From positions 108,178-172,177 of the forward strand of contig MEHQ01002823.1 in the NCBI GenBank assembly GCA_008828725.1: a stretch of DNA of 64,000 nt. The letters are read 5' to 3'. Every line of letters starts with the position of its first letter. Position 1 is the first letter of the stretch. The notes below the pieces were generated by a model. That model saw nothing but the letters and a program-made list of their open reading frames with translations, made no database searches and was not told where the DNA came from. The position numbers and the translations under genes were made by a program. Shown here one piece after another: positions 1 through 13,200 of the stretch. Origin of the DNA: Saccharina japonica. Its lineage: Eukaryota; Sar; Phaeophyceae; Laminariales; Laminariaceae.

Positions 1-155
1 ACGTCCTCTCTCGTGTCTCAACTTATCTTCTCGTGTCTTAACTTGTCACCTCAGACTTGACTTATTTCTTGTGTCTGGTCTTGGCTAGACTATCCTCTGT
101 CTTATCTTGACTTACCGCCTCTGTCCTGTCTCTTGTGTATTGTCTCTGTGTGCAG
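1..155 (+). other. Intron tail upstream of the first visible clpX exon
   Basis: Pyrimidine-rich sequence (repeated TCTTGTCT/TCTCGTGTCT units) ending in the acceptor TGTGTGCAG at 155. No coding signal is seen. It is the 3' part of an intron whose upstream exon lies outside the window. Confidence 0.7.
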
Positions 156-3100
156 GAGCCGCAGAAGTTGAACCTATCGAGCGGGCTGGAGGTGGAGCCC
201 GTGGTACTGGACAAGACGAACGTCATGATCGTCGGCCCCACAGGGTCCGGCAAGACGCTGCTGGCGAGGACGCTAGCGAGGCTCGTCGACGTGCCGCTGG
301 TCATCGCCGATGCCACTTGCCTCACGCAGGTGCTGCTCTCTTCTATCTCTCTCTCTCGCTCGGGCTCTCTTGCTCTCTTTAGCACCCCGGCTCTTGGATC
401 GTACGATAATTCTTGTCAGGAATTGCTGTTATTTTTATCGATGTCAGTATTGACACCAGGCGTGTGCCACTATCACGAGGGGCTGTAGTAATGCATACCA
501 GGTAGTAATAGATAGTAGTCAGAAGCCACGATGGATGTATCCACTTATGGTTACTTGATATACTCGCGATCTTGTATGATCTGTATGATCTGTATGATCT
601 GTATGATCTGTATGATCTGTATGATCTGTATGATCTGTATGATCTGTATGATCTGTATGATATGTATGATATGTATGATATGTATGATATGTATGATATG
701 TATGATATGTATGATATGTATGATATGTATGATATGTATGATATGTATGATCTGTATGGTCTGTATGATCTGTATGATCTAGCTCATGTTGCCGGGTGGG
801 AGCCATGTAATCCGCATGATCTATATACGTAGCACATGTTTCCTGGGTTGGATAGGTCTATGCAGGTCCTGCACAAGCTCTCACAGCGGCAGTGAGGAGC
901 TACAGCAGTAGATGATCTATCTGTAGATTATATTTATGTAGATCTGTATGATCTGTAGATGATCTGTCCGATGTGTGGAATCATTGGCTTGCGCTGCGCC
1001 GTGCCTTACCCATGACGGTTGTTGTGTTGTGTTTTGTTTTTGTGGGCAGGCTGGCTATGTGGGCGAGGACGTGGAGTCCATCCTGCACAAGCTTTACATG
1101 GAGAGTGGACAGGACATCGAGCGATGCCAACGCGGCATTGTGTACCTTGACGAGATCGACAAGGTTAGTGCCGGTACTGTACGTTGCGGCGGTACCGTAC
1201 GTACGCGTTACCGTAAACGGTATGGTACGTGACACGGTCCGCGGTACGGTATACACGTTGTATGGTACGCGGTGAGGCATGGTACGTGGTATGGTTGGCG
1301 GTGAGATATGGTACGTGGTACGGTACTCGGTATGGTACGCGGTATGATGAATATATCGACCTTTGTATGGTGATGGTGACGCGTTTCAAAGCTGCTTCTC
1401 TCGACAACCGGGAGAGTGTTTATGGAAAGGTCTCTACTACTATTAATGCGTCTTCCCAAAGCCGCCATTTTCATTTGTGTGTGCCTCCTCTAATAAGCCA
1501 TGGACCCTCTAAGGCATATTTTGGAGAACATAGGCTCTATTTTCGTCCCAGGGGGGGTGTTATCACAACCAAATCACTTGATTACAGTATTGGGTATGTT
1601 ATGTTATACGGTACATATGCCCGTCCTCCTGTTGTGTTCAGGCGGGACCCGTGAACTAGTATTGCAGCAGTTCTCGTGATTACCTTGTCCAGGGTGTCGG
1701 TCGTCTACGCCGCGCGCCGCGATGTGTATCGACCGTGATGCTTGTTGCGTTGACAGTCCTTGCTTTTGCCAGGCTCTCTCCCCCGCCAGAGGGGAGGTGC
1801 TGCACGCACTACATATTTACAAGTATAGCAACACTACGTACTATCTACGGAGGGTGGTATTTATGTATAATAATAATAATAATACGGCATAACCCGGTCA
1901 TTTTTCTGAACTAAAACCCTATTGGATATAGGTTACCCTCGACAGCATATACTTCGTATTATAGTACAACACGCGTTTCATATCTCAGTTGCTGTTTTTG
2001 ACAATAGCGTCTGCCCCCTCCCATCGCCGCCTCTCTCTAGCTCCCCAGTAGGGGATCGCCTTTTGAAGTATTAACATGATCTTACTAATGAACCCTTTAC
2101 GCAAATTGGACCCGTGTTTTTGTCGTGAAAAGTCAACACGTCCTGACCAACGTGTAACAGATACCAGGTAAATAAAAAGGACTTGTTAAAATGACTTTCG
2201 AATTAAAAAAAAAAAAAAAAAAAATCAGATAACTACTCTCCTGTCTGGACGATCACCTTTTTGTGCTTATCAGCCCTGCGCGTCCATTCCCCGCGCTTCC
2301 AACCCGCCGCCAGATATCGCGCAAGCTGGAGAATGTTAGCATCACCCGGGATGTCAGCGGAGAAGGGGTGCAGCAGGCGCTTCTCAAGATTCTCGAGGTG
2401 AGGCACACGGAGACACGCCTGCTGCCTGGACACCGACGGTCCGACTTCGCTACCGCAGCCGCCGCCCCTATGCTCCTTCACCTTTTTTCGAGTCGCGGCG
2501 CCAAGCTTCGCCGCTGTTTTATTGCCGTAGCATAGCCTTGAAGAGCACCGCGTGTTGTACCTGTTATCGGTGTCACTTCAGTAGTTTTTTGGAGTGGTGC
2601 GAGTGATCGCGGTGTTTTTCCCTCGAGTCGCTTCCGCTTTTGCGGTTTGCTCGTTTTAAATAAAACGGAAGCTGAGTGTGCCCGTGGTATTAATTTAACC
2701 TCGAGTCACTTGTGCTCTTTATTCGGTGTGATTGCAATAGGGTGTGATCGCTGCAATTCGTCGTAGATTAATCTTGTTATTTTATTCGATGCAGACGTGT
2801 TCGAAACAGCGCGGCTGATTTCCCGCCACTTGTCGTGATTAAGACCACTGCGGGCAACGACATGTTGGCTCTCGCGATACTCTGCCGCCGGCCTTAACTG
2901 AAAACAAAACAAAAACGAGGGGAAAGGATAATTACAAAATAGCGCTGTCAAGCACATACCCCCTCCCTCTCGCCTTTCTCCCCCCCCCCCCCCCCCCAGG
3001 GGAAGGTCGTACCACGTAAGTAGTCTGAATATGTAAGGCATCCGCGAAGGCAGTTACATGAGTAAAACCTCATTGTCTGTCTCCGGAAGTGGCCACACCA

Positions 3101-6100
3101 GAAATTAAATTAACTCATTGAAGCTGTCGTCCATATGCAAGTCCGCCTCAGAGGCGGTTCTTAGCAGGATGCAGCTCACCCTCCATGCGACTCGCCCAAT
3201 ACCTCACGGCGTCTTCGCGCTTGGTGCAAGCAATGTCTGCCTGGTTGGTGAAAACCCAACGTGCTCCGTCCCGGCATTGTAGGGATGCGAGGGTCTATGG
3301 TCATATGACTACGGCCGTGCACACATGAGTACACCCCCCCCCCCCACCCCCCCCCCCCCCCCCCCAAACGTGTCCGTCCCGGCATTGTAGGGATGCGAGG
3401 GTCTATGGGCATACGACTACGGCCATGCACGAGATGAAGACCCCCCCTTCCGCCTCTTCCCTCCTCCCCCCTCCCCCCCTCCCGTGACTCCACTCACACG
3501 CCTCCCCCTAATCTGTACCCTCCTTCCCTTCTCCCCCTCACCCCTCCCCTCTACCCCCTGTCCCCGTTCCCGTCCCCCTGCACCACACACGCCTCCCAAC
3601 AGGGTGCCGTGGTCAACGTCCCCAAAGACGGAGGGCGTAAGAACCCTCGATCGGACTTCATCCAGGTGGACACGACGAACATTTTGTTCATCTGCGGCGG
3701 CGCCTTTGCGGGTCTGGAGCAGCTCATCAACAATCGGATCGCCAAGGCCAGCATAGGCTTCGGGGCTAACCTCCCGGCCGACCTCACGAACCGGGATATG
3801 CAGGTGAGAGTAGGGCGTGTGCAGGCGGGGGTAGGGGGTGAGGGATATAGAGGGTGTGCAGGTGGAGAAAGAGAGTGTTCGGGATTGGGGATGTAGGGTA
3901 GGGATATAGAGCGGGTAGGGTAACAAAAGGGGGCGCATGGGGTTCAGAGGATATGCAGGCGGGGATAGAGGATGTATAAGGTGGGATCAAGGGGTGTACT
4001 CATGTTCATGCATGGCCGTAGTCGCATGACCATGTAGACCCTCGCATCCCTACAATGCCGGGACGGAGCACGTCCGGGTTTCACGGACCAGGCAGACGAC
4101 GCTTGCACGAAGCACGATACGCCGTAAGGTATTTACCGAGTCGCATGACGGGCGAGCTGCATCCTCACTGTATCGCTTGTGAGGCGAACTTTCTTGCATA
4201 CGAAGGAAAGCGTCCAAGTATTTTTTATTTATTTTTCTGGGGTAGCTGGGGATAGTGGAGATAGGGCGTGTTGTATGTAATATGGGGGATGTGCAGATGG
4301 GAACAGGGGGTGGGAGCTACAGTAGGGGATGTGCAAGTCGGGGTATGGGGGATGGAGGATAGGAGATGCACAGGGTATGCAGGTGGCGGTGGGGGATAGG
4401 GGGGGTGCGGAGATGCAGGTGCGGATGAAAGGAGTGCAGCGGTAGAAGTTGTTGCGTGTGAGCGGAAAATGCTAACGCGGGAAATAGATGAATATACAAA
4501 TTACCATGAAAAATAAATTTAGAGGATGGACAGGGGAGCACGCGGGCCGGAATCCTAGACGCCACGCTCCTAAAACGGCCAAATTGAAAAAAAAACTCGG
4601 AGCGTTTTGGGATTCTGTACGAATCGAGAAAACTACATTTTTTTTCACATTTTGTCTTACTTGATTCTAGTATACCCCCATGTCCGGGCTCTGAAAAAGA
4701 GAAGTGTGGCGTTCGAAAAAAATAAACAACGTGCTCCCCTGGGATGTAGAATAAGAATGGCCGTATTTGTACAATTTTGTTCCGAGTGAGCGGGGAATAT
4801 GTCTGTGGGTGTCAGCGGCAATGTGTTTTGGCCTCGAAACCATGGATTCCCACGTGGTAATTGCTGCTTGGGAAGCGAACCGGACCATGCCCATACCATG
4901 ACGTACTCTCGTCTTGGGAGTGCGCGCACGCTCGATGAAGGCGACTAATTTTGGTATGCCTTGGTCAACTCGAGTGCGAGACTGTATACCCCGAGGGGGA
5001 CGTCGCAGTCTTTACGACGAAAACCGTGGGTCGCCGGGGAGCGACACCCCCGATTTTTCGGGTTTTGCTGTTGCCGCCCCTGGCGTGAACCGGAGAGTGT
5101 GCAGCACGGCAGTTACCAACATACTTAGTATGCTCTGCGCGTCGTGCCCTATACCAGGTACCTCCTAGACCTGCGATTCCGGCCCATCCATCCCCTATCC
5201 CCTTCTCTACCAGCCCGGGCTGCTTTGTGTGACCGAATGTTATAATCCTCGTATATTTTCGACGCGTTTCCCCTCTCAATGCTATAATGAAGCGCCGGAG
5301 GGGCTGCATGGTAGAGGTTTTAAACGAAACCCCGCTAAAAAGACCAACCCATTGCGCGTTCCCCGCCGTTGTCGATAGACGAACCGCCTCTTGCAGGCGG
5401 AACCTCCGGACCTTGTCAAGTACGGCCTCATCCCCGAGCTGGTCGGCCGCTTCCCGCTCATCGTCAGCACCCAAGGCTTGGACCTCGACCAGATGGTGGA
5501 GGTGAAAACACTCAAACGAAACGGTCGTGAAACAGACGTGCAGGGGCTTCACTAGTTTTCATGGGTTTCACGGTGTACGTAGGAGGCGTGTTTTGGGGGT
5601 GTATTATGTAAGGTCTGTGGGCACAAACTATCAATCCGAGACTGAGATGATGCGTCGCATTGCCAAACGTACTTCTGTCTGCGTTCTTGACGCATTTTAA
5701 CCCCGTAATTTCTGCCCATCGACACCCAGCACCCCCAGTGTCCGTGCTGACCCTTCCCCCCCGAAAGACACCTGATACCTGGTATGACCTTTAGGGGGCG
5801 TTTTGTGTCATTCGTACAGGGGCTCGGATGCGATTGGGGCTTTTGATTTGGAGGGGTGGGCGGTCGATTTGTGGCGTGGTTGGTGTGCCCTTATAAGTGT
5901 CGTCATTAGGGGGGGGAGAGGAGGGGAGGGTTGCATGCGAAGGAAGGCGTTGTGTTGCAGGTGATGCTGCCGCCCATATTCTGTTTTTTTTTTACCGCCC
6001 CTTTGGTGTGCGGTTACTGTGAGTTCGCAGAACTGCTCGTACTGTTTCATGCATCTTCTCTGTAGAAAAAAGAGCAAGATGTGTTTTGATGCTTCTGACG

Positions 6101-9100
6101 TCTACTGCTGCTGTACATCATCGCGGAAATTTAAGGGTAGGTAAAAGTTCCTTGCGAAACTACGGTGTACAGCGAGAAGCGGAAAATGGCTTGCGAAATG
6201 CGGCAGTTGAGCTATTAATAGAGCTGATAACTTGAAAACTGCGTGTGGAGTACGGGATATTGAGCTAGAACTACTGTAAACACTTGAAAACGGCTTGCGA
6301 AACACGGTATGTTGAGCTAGAGCTGTTTCAGTAGGCCAACCCAGCTTTCTGTGCGCGGCGTGATGTTCTCACATTAACTCATATAATTTAATCTAGCTCG
6401 TGGGCACGAAAACAGGCTAAAAAGCGTCAAAGTCCGTTAGAACGGAAAAAAAAACACTACTGTGTAAGGTGGAACGAATATAGCAGTAGAGGCTATGGGT
6501 AGGAGATGCCCACTCCGGTACCGTACCAAAGAAACTCACTCTCTCAGCTAAGACCACCGTTGGGTTTTGTTTGGCCTTCGTCCAATTCACTTGGCATTGC
6601 AGGGATGGATGCGAGGGTCTATGGTCATACGACTACCGCCATGCATGACATGAGTAACCTCGCTCCCCCCCCCCCTCATCCGATGTTGGCATGGTACATA
6701 GGTGATGACCAAGCCCAAGAACTCGCTGGTGAAGCAGTACAAGTTTCAGTTCGGCATCGATGACGTGGAGTTCCACATTACGGAAGGGGCCATGCGTGCA
6801 GTGGCATCCACGGCCATCAAGAAAAACACCGGAGCGCGCGGCCTCCGCTCGATCATGGAGAGCGTTTTGCTGGAGGTGAGAGGGGGGGGGATACGTATGA
6901 GGCGCGGTACAGGAACGATTTCGACCGACTTTGATTGGTTCACGAGGCGACACAGAAACGATTTTGGAACGAATTTGATTGATTCACGAGGCGACGCAGG
7001 AACGATTTTGGAACGAGTTTGATTGGTTCACGAGGCGAGACGGGAACGATTTTGGAACGAGTTTGATTGGTTCACGAGGCGATACAGGAAAAAAAATTGT
7101 TTCGTAATGTGTCTGGTGGGATGGATGGATAAGTTGGATGGATGATTGGTGGGTTGATTGATCGGTTGATTGATGGGTTCATTGGTTGATTTATTGGTTG
7201 GTCAGTTGGCTGGTAGGTAAGTGGGTTGACTGTTTAATCGATCGGTCGGTTTCCGCTAGACGAAGTGCCCGGTGCGGTTGGTCCTGTTGGGCACTGCTTG
7301 CGGTGATGGCGTCGGCCCGTACATAGCGCCCCTTTTGCGGTGCAAGCAGCTTGGCCATCCGCGCTAAAAACTCAACCCCTGTAAATCCTACCTATAAGTA
7401 GTACGTACCAACGATAATTCCATCCGGGGCCGGGGGAGTGGGGCTTTGAGCACTCGAAACTTATGATCGGTCTTGTGAAAAGTCACGAGAGAAGTCCAGC
7501 AACCCTCTTGTTCGATGCGGGCGGCACGCCGCAGATGCAGCTTCAACATATCGAAAACATGCATGCAGCGCGTGCGATGTTATGTTTTGCTTCTTTTTTT
7601 AAAGTGTTACACATGGCTATATATGCAAGCCAAGCAAACCTTCGGAATCGCGCCGCTGGAGACACCGGCACTTTTTGTTTGCCATCGTTGCGAGGGGTAT
7701 GTGCAAAACTCTCTATCCGTCGGCGTGACGCGCTGAAAGCCAGTCCGTCACGGACGAAAACAGTAGTCGCCGCGCGAGACAGTCAAACCAGTGTTCGCGC
7801 CTCCCCTTCCCTGCCACCGATTGTTCGGGCACGTGTCTCCGTCCTCTTCTCGCCCTTACCTTGCCTTGCGTGCGCCTGCTGTTGGCCGCCGAATATTTTT
7901 CCCCTTGACGCTATTTTTTTGTTTGTACCATTTTTTTGTCCCTTTTTTCGTCCCTTGTTTTGGTACCTTATAGTGTTAGGTACCTTTTTTTGGTACACTT
8001 TTTAACAACATTTTTTGTGCCTTTTGAATACCTTTTTTTTCCCGTGCCGCCTTTTTCGTCCCTTGTTTTGGTACCTTTTCGTGTACGATACCTTTTTTGG
8101 GTACGTTGTAACAACATATCTTGTACCTTTTGAATACCTTTTTTATGTCGTGCCGATGCTGGCTGCCTTTTTGAACAGGCGATGTTTGACGTTCCGGGGT
8201 CTAACGTGAACGCTGTCTACGTGGACGAGAACGCGGTGGTCGGCGACGGGAGGTGAGCAGGAAGCACCAGGAAATGCGCTCTTGTGCTGGCATGCCTTGC
8301 TGTCGTCGTCGTCGTCGTCGTCAACGTTTCCACTTTTGTTGCTGTTCGTGCTGGTGCTGCTGCTGCTGCGCTACTGCTGTTGCGCTACTGCTGTTGCGCT
8401 GCTGCTGTTGCGCTACTGCTGTTGCGCTACTGCTGTTGCGCTGCTGCTATTGCGCTACTGCTGTTGCGCTGCTGTTGTTGCGCTGCTGCTGTTGCGCTAC
8501 TGCTGTTGCGCTGCAGGCTTATAGAAGGGCGGGTCCGAGCTTTGCTTGTGGTCTGCTCGAGTCTGACCGTTCCGGGCGATGGGACCGATGTACTTGGTCA
8601 TTGTATCCGCCACACCATACGCATCCCTAAGGGTGTACGTATTATATGTGGATGTTTCTTTTCTCTTTTTTCCACCGCGGTCTACCGTACTTAGCATGCT
8701 GTAGTGGATGGGCGCACTGTCATGGTTGTGTTTGTTGCGCCGGGTACCAGCAGATACTTGGTATATACGGCGCGAAGTTTTCCATTAAAGAAGGTGGCAT
8801 GTATGATGCGTGGTCGCACAGTGGGAGGTTTTCCATTCAAGGAAGTGGCATCGAATAGGTTGGCGTGTCCCCGGGTGGTTCGGTTGGCATGCGTCGTTAG
8901 TGCATATCACACAACCCCGCTGTCGTGTGGATGCCTTGGTATATTTTGTTTTCGTCGTTGTTGTGCTTTTCTGACTGGCTTATTCGCTTGTTCCGTGTCG
9001 CCAGAGCTGTACGTTTGGAGGGACCTAGCTGCTGTACCAGGTTTTGTCTCTTACGCGATCGCTCCGTCTCACCGTGCTCGTGCGTTCTGTGTTTCATTTT

Positions 9101-9117
9101 GGCTGCTTTCTTTTTGT

Positions 9118-9168
<51 letters not shown>

Positions 9169-9337
9169 GCTGCTGATGTTGATGCATAACTTGCGCAGCG
9201 TTGTTCTTCTCAAGGGAGACGACACTCTCGCTAGCTTCCTGGAGTTGGAGGAGAGCAGGAAGGCCAAGACCGACGGGGACGGGAGTAAGGGGGACACCTG
9301 GTGGGACGGCGAAACGGTTGCCGAGGCCGCCGTGTAA
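156..9337 (+). CDS. clpX: ClpX, ATP-dependent Clp protease ATP-binding subunit (5' partial, 8 exons)
   Basis: Exons by eye: 156-329, 1050-1163, 2314-2397, 3603-3803, 5397-5501, 6702-6875, 8179-8252, 9199-9337 (stop TAA). All junctions are GT-AG and in phase and give 354 residues. ClpX is a hexameric AAA+ unfoldase that threads substrates into ClpP. Visible motifs: Walker A GPTGSGKT (exon 1), pore loop GYVGED and Walker [10 protein letters not shown] (exon 2), the [17 protein letters not shown] block (exon 3), ILFICGGAF and the ClpP-docking IGF loop in ASIGFGANL (exon 4), [10 protein letters not shown] (exon 5), and the sensor-2 block TGARGLRS (exon 6). The IGF loop implies a ClpP partner. The N-terminal zinc-binding domain and any transit peptide lie upstream of the window, so mitochondrial or plastid location cannot be read; mitochondrion is the likelier inference. 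The C-terminal tail is short and acidic, ending in GETVAEAAV. HslU is excluded by the [10 protein letters not shown] and IGF blocks. Confidence 0.92.
574..780 (+). repeat. 9-bp minisatellite in clpX intron (GTATGATCT / GTATGATAT)
   Basis: About 23 tandem 9-base units. The first block is almost purely GTATGATCT, the second GTATGATAT, and the last few return to GATCT with one GGTCT variant. Because 9 is a multiple of 3, open frames run through it on both strands (MIC and YDL/YDM repeats). These are artefacts of the repeat, not a gene. Confidence 0.95.
3060..3335 (-). repeat. Dispersed poly(G)-linked repeat, near-full copy
   Basis: Read on the minus strand: a G-run, then TGTACTCATG, a core containing CCCTCGCATCCCTACAATGC and CGGGACGGAGCACGT, a CACCAAGCGCGAAG block, a CGGCGAGTCGCATG-type block, and an end at CTGGTGTGGCCACTTCCGG. 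About 270 bases, lying within clpX intron 3. The same order is found at 52615-52880. Confidence 0.85.
3374..3450 (-). repeat. Dispersed poly(G)-linked repeat, partial copy
   Basis: Second, truncated copy only about 40 bases from the previous one, in the same orientation. It holds only the G-run end and the CCCTACAATGCCGGGACGGA core. The two copies are separated by an almost pure C tract. Confidence 0.8.
3990..4215 (+). repeat. Dispersed poly(G)-linked repeat, diverged copy
   Basis: Plus-strand copy in clpX intron 4: GTACTCATG start, core, GGCAGAC block, GCATGACGGGCGAGCTGCAT block and a CGCTTGTGAGGCGAAC end. It lies opposite in orientation to the copies at 3060 and 3374, on the other side of exon 4. 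Confidence 0.8.
6594..6675 (-). repeat. Dispersed poly(G)-linked repeat, partial copy at a splice acceptor
   Basis: Truncated copy ending in a C-run, about 25 bases upstream of the acceptor of clpX exon 6 (6701/6702). Its C-run (C14, 6665-6678 region) may supply part of the polypyrimidine tract of that acceptor. Confidence 0.75.
6908..7090 (+). repeat. Tandem repeat, about 50-bp unit, four copies
   Basis: Four head-to-tail copies of a unit built around AACGATTTTGGAACGA, TTTGATTGGTTCACGAGGCG, in clpX intron 6 just after exon 6. The first copy is most diverged. It is followed by a GATTGATTGG-type simple repeat (7130-7215). Confidence 0.85.
8343..8515 (+). repeat. Compound CTG-rich minisatellite in clpX intron 7
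   Basis: Tandem units of CTGCTGTTGCGCTA with variants, about 12 copies, starting some 90 bases after the donor of exon 7 (8253). It encodes Cys/Leu/Ala runs in all frames but no gene. Confidence 0.85.
9122..9175 (+). repeat. (CTG)n next to the last clpX acceptor
   Basis: About 16 perfect CTG units plus CTGCCGCTGCTGATG, ending roughly 24 bases before the acceptor of the terminal exon (9198/9199). It lies where the branch point and polypyrimidine tract are expected. Confidence 0.95.
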
Positions 9338-10222
9338 ACCGCTCCAGCCTCTCTACGAACGCCCGCCACGTGGTGGTGCGGACAGACACCACCGGTCCTA
9401 TGACAATTATCGATGCCAACATGTTTTTCCTTTATAAGGCAACCTGGCCTCGAAGGCAACATGAATATCTATACGTAGGTGCTTTTGATTGATTGGCCCA
9501 TGCCTTTGAAAGGCAACATGGACAGCTACAGGTCAAGTCTGGGCCTTTAGTCTTGAAGGTCGTGTGCTGGAAAGGTTACCCCCCGCTTTAGAGCCGGTGG
9601 AGTTGTCGATTACTAGTCCTGGTGTCTCGTCGGGGTATGCATTCTTCGAATTGGGCCCGCCCCCAGCCCCACCTGCTCTGGTGTCTTGCCCTCTAGGTTT
9701 TTCGTATCGATTTACGCCAATTCGGCGCTGACGCGGTGAGAGTCTGTAATTGTTTCGCCGGGTGCTGTACATTTTTCGGGCTTGGGGGGGGGGGGTGGGG
9801 GGGGGCCTAGCCATGCTGGCCGTCAGCGAATTTAAAGAGAGAGCCGTTGAAGTATCGGGCGCGCAGGGGACCGTGAGTTGCGGAGCAAGGGGACGGGCAA
9901 TGTTTGCGGGGCTAGGGGGGGGGGGGGGGGGGGGCACGGCGCGTCCTTGTCGGTGTTGCTTGCTGTTGTTGGCGTTGTTGCAGCTGCTTCCTAGGGAGAG
10001 GTCGGCTCGCCTCGGCGAGAAGCAGACATTTTTGCTTTTGTTGTTGTCGTCGCGTAAGTGGTGGCGTAGGCATGGAGGGCCGAATGCGGTGCAATCATCG
10101 CCCAATCGGCCTCGGCCTTGTGTGTAGGAACAGTGTTATTAGCGCGCCGCGTTGATATTGGCCCACGCGCACTCGTTCGGCTTTTGGTAAAATCAGTGGA
10201 ACAACTATTTTTTTTAAAATAA

Positions 10223-10255
<33 letters not shown>

Positions 10256-13200
10256 ATTTTTTTTGCACCGGCACAACCGCGAGGGCACCTGAGGTGCTTG
10301 GCGTGGTGCAAGGCGCACCCGAGACAGAGCGGTGTTTGGACCAGACGAGCGTTGCCCGGGCAGGTGTTCAGTGTCGCTTGTCGCTGAGCGCGTGGGGGGG
10401 GAGTTCCCAAGGTTTAGGTTGGCTTTGCTGTCTAGCTTAGTTTTCTCCGCAGTCCTCTTATTACATGGTCCAGACGACAGACCCTTCCGTGTCGGTGCGG
10501 GTTGTATTTACTTGTTTCCTTACGAGGGTGTATCGCTGCTAGGATGCAGTGCAGAAGAGAGGGAGAGGGCGAGAGGACGAACAAGTCAGTCTTCCTCGTG
10601 GTGTGTGTCTCGTTAATTGCCGCGAGAGGGACCCAGAAGAGACGGGAGGAGGAAAAAAGGGTCTCCGAATATAATTATGAATAGGAGGGATTCATGGGGA
10701 GGGGGTTGCGGTTAGTGCCTATGGTGATGGCGATGGTGCCACCGACGGGAGGAGTAGGGAGGGGAAGGGGTACCTGCCTCGGGGTGCTCCATTTTATGGC
10801 TTTTCGAGGAAGGGGGGGAGGGGGGGGGCGTCGAACGTTTTAATGGCTTTCTATATACCCGTACCGTAGACGAGGTCTTTTGTGTTTTGGAGGTTTGAGT
10901 CAGGGTTGCGCTTCGAGGATATTGTCGTGGGTACTATGGGTTGGCGAGAACAGAGCGGGGTTAGCGTTGGTTCTGTTGGGCGGGGGTTTTGGTAGACGGC
11001 GTCGGCATTGTCGGCTGGTTTTGTTTTTTCCCGGCGGGTCCCCATGTACACGTTGTTATTACAGCAGTACGTAAACTATTTACTTTATTTTCGTACGTGT
11101 GACGATCGGGATGTCAGGTTTTGGCGAGATAGGAGAGAGACCGCCAGATTTGTTTGTTCTGATCTACCCACTTTGGTTTTAATAACGCGTGGAATTGGTG
11201 TCGCCTATCATCTGTGCCGAGGGCGCGTATCGTCGTATATAGGGAGATAATTCGAATTGTTGAAACACCGTCTCGAAACCAAGCAAGCACCCTTCGGTCC
11301 CCAATGCATCATCGCTTGATGAGTCACTCAATCCGTCGAGGCGTCGACGGTATGCGAGCGTGCACTCACTGTTATCCTTGTTCTGTCTTGTAGACTGTGC
11401 GCGGAGTGATAATAGACCGCGCACTCTTTCCTGGTACGTGAGAGTTTTGTTGTTGTTGAGATGGTAAGCTCGCACCTATTCTCGAGCCGATGAGCGGCGA
11501 GGTTCCAAGGCCGTGGATACCGAACGACCGGGAGGAAGACTGTCTGTCTTCGAAAAACTGGTAATTGTGTGTGTGTTTTGCCTTGTCTTAACCCATTCAT
11601 AACTGAAAAAAAAGTCACCCCACACTAATTCCAAGTAGTTTGTCCACAAATACGTGGGACCAGTTCTTTAGGGGTTAAGCCTGTCCGATCGAATCACTCA
11701 CAAGGCTCGACTCACGCAATGAACGTTTTACTTATTTCAAGTTGTGTATTGAGAGAAGAGAGGAAAGGTTTGGTTCAGCGAAGCAGTAGGTCGGACAAAT
11801 CCTTGGCGCCGTTTTAACGAGGTAAACGTGTTTTTTTGGACAAACTGATTGATCCCACCAACTGCGAAAGGTGCACACAGCTGTGTGGCGCAGTCCTTGA
11901 GCACACGAGGCGCGGCCGCAACGATGCAAAACCGCGAGCTGCATATTTCCTGGTAGGTGTGTACGAGTAGCGTGGCGTCGATTTTTAGAAAATTTGACGG
12001 TGTGGTCACCTCAAGTTTTTCGTCTGCAGGCATGATGCATTATGTCTGAATCGCGAGAACTACATACAGCAGACGGTACGCGTCGTTCCCCCCCCCCACA
12101 AAAAAAAAGAACCAAAATCACGGCGGTGTGACAAACACCTGCTACACTGACTGCTACCTAGGGACCCTAGCCCCTCTGTTCGGAGCTCTATACGTAATTC
12201 AACGGTGTGGAGCTTGAGTCCTATCAACCGAAGCTAAAACGACAGTAGTAGTACCAGGTGCGTACGCACTAATTCCCTGAGTTTATCTACCAGGTATCTA
12301 TCTGGTAAGATGTTAACACGTATAGGGAACAGCAGGGCAACGCATATATCGTTAGCTCTGCTCTACGAACAGTTCATATTAATACTATAGACGAAGCACC
12401 TAAAACTCTACAAGGGTAAATACAGCGGTTAAATGGTTACGCACGCTGTAGAATTATATCGTACAAGGTCCCCGGCGGCAATCACGATTACTGCCGAGAG
12501 GCCGCGTCCGATTGCTATACGCGTAGTCATCGGCAGGGCAACGACGACGCTTGGTTAGGCGCGCCACCAAAAAACGCTTATGCATGGAAGGCGTTACGGT
12601 ACGAGAGAAAAGAGGGGAATCTTCAGTCTCAATTGGGGGCCGACTGAAGGTTTGACTATTACGGAGGCGTGCAGCTCCGAGGTATGGATGGTATGGTACC
12701 TTAACCGGTAGTACAACACTACACATGCTAAAGGCGCTACCCGCTGTTCCCGAGCCTACAGCTCCGAGCTACGATCGCACCTTCAAAATCGGTGCAGCAC
12801 GAGACGCGACAGGCGCCAATACCCAGTCTGTTCCCAACATTTTTCAAAACGGACAACGTACACACTAAAGAGGGCTACGAATCAGCTAGCTATGTAGACT
12901 ATTATTTGTGTTCTTGGTCATCGTCGTCGTCCGGCTCGAAGCCGTCCTCTCCTTGCTGGTACTGATCGTCGGTGGAAAGATCCTGCTTGGTGGCGCATGG
13001 CATTTGGCACGGATCGAGTCAACGCGCAAAACGTTTGTCAATTTGGGGGTCTGGTTTTTGCGGGGGAGAGGTTTAAGCAACAAGAAGCCTAGCTACAGCA
13101 CCGACGTAGAGTCAACTAATTCATGGGTGCCCAGCCATTTCCCCCCCCCCCAAAACACCCCCAGGTCTCCAGTGTTGATTGACACCCAAGACAAATATTA

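Noticed and set aside
519..832. Open frames of 83-95 codons on both strands with (MIC), (YDL) and (HTD) repeats
   Set aside because: They are translations of the 9-base minisatellite inside a clpX intron.
8282..8694. Cys/Leu/Ala-rich frames over the CTG minisatellite
   Set aside because: Simple-repeat translation; no start context or homology.
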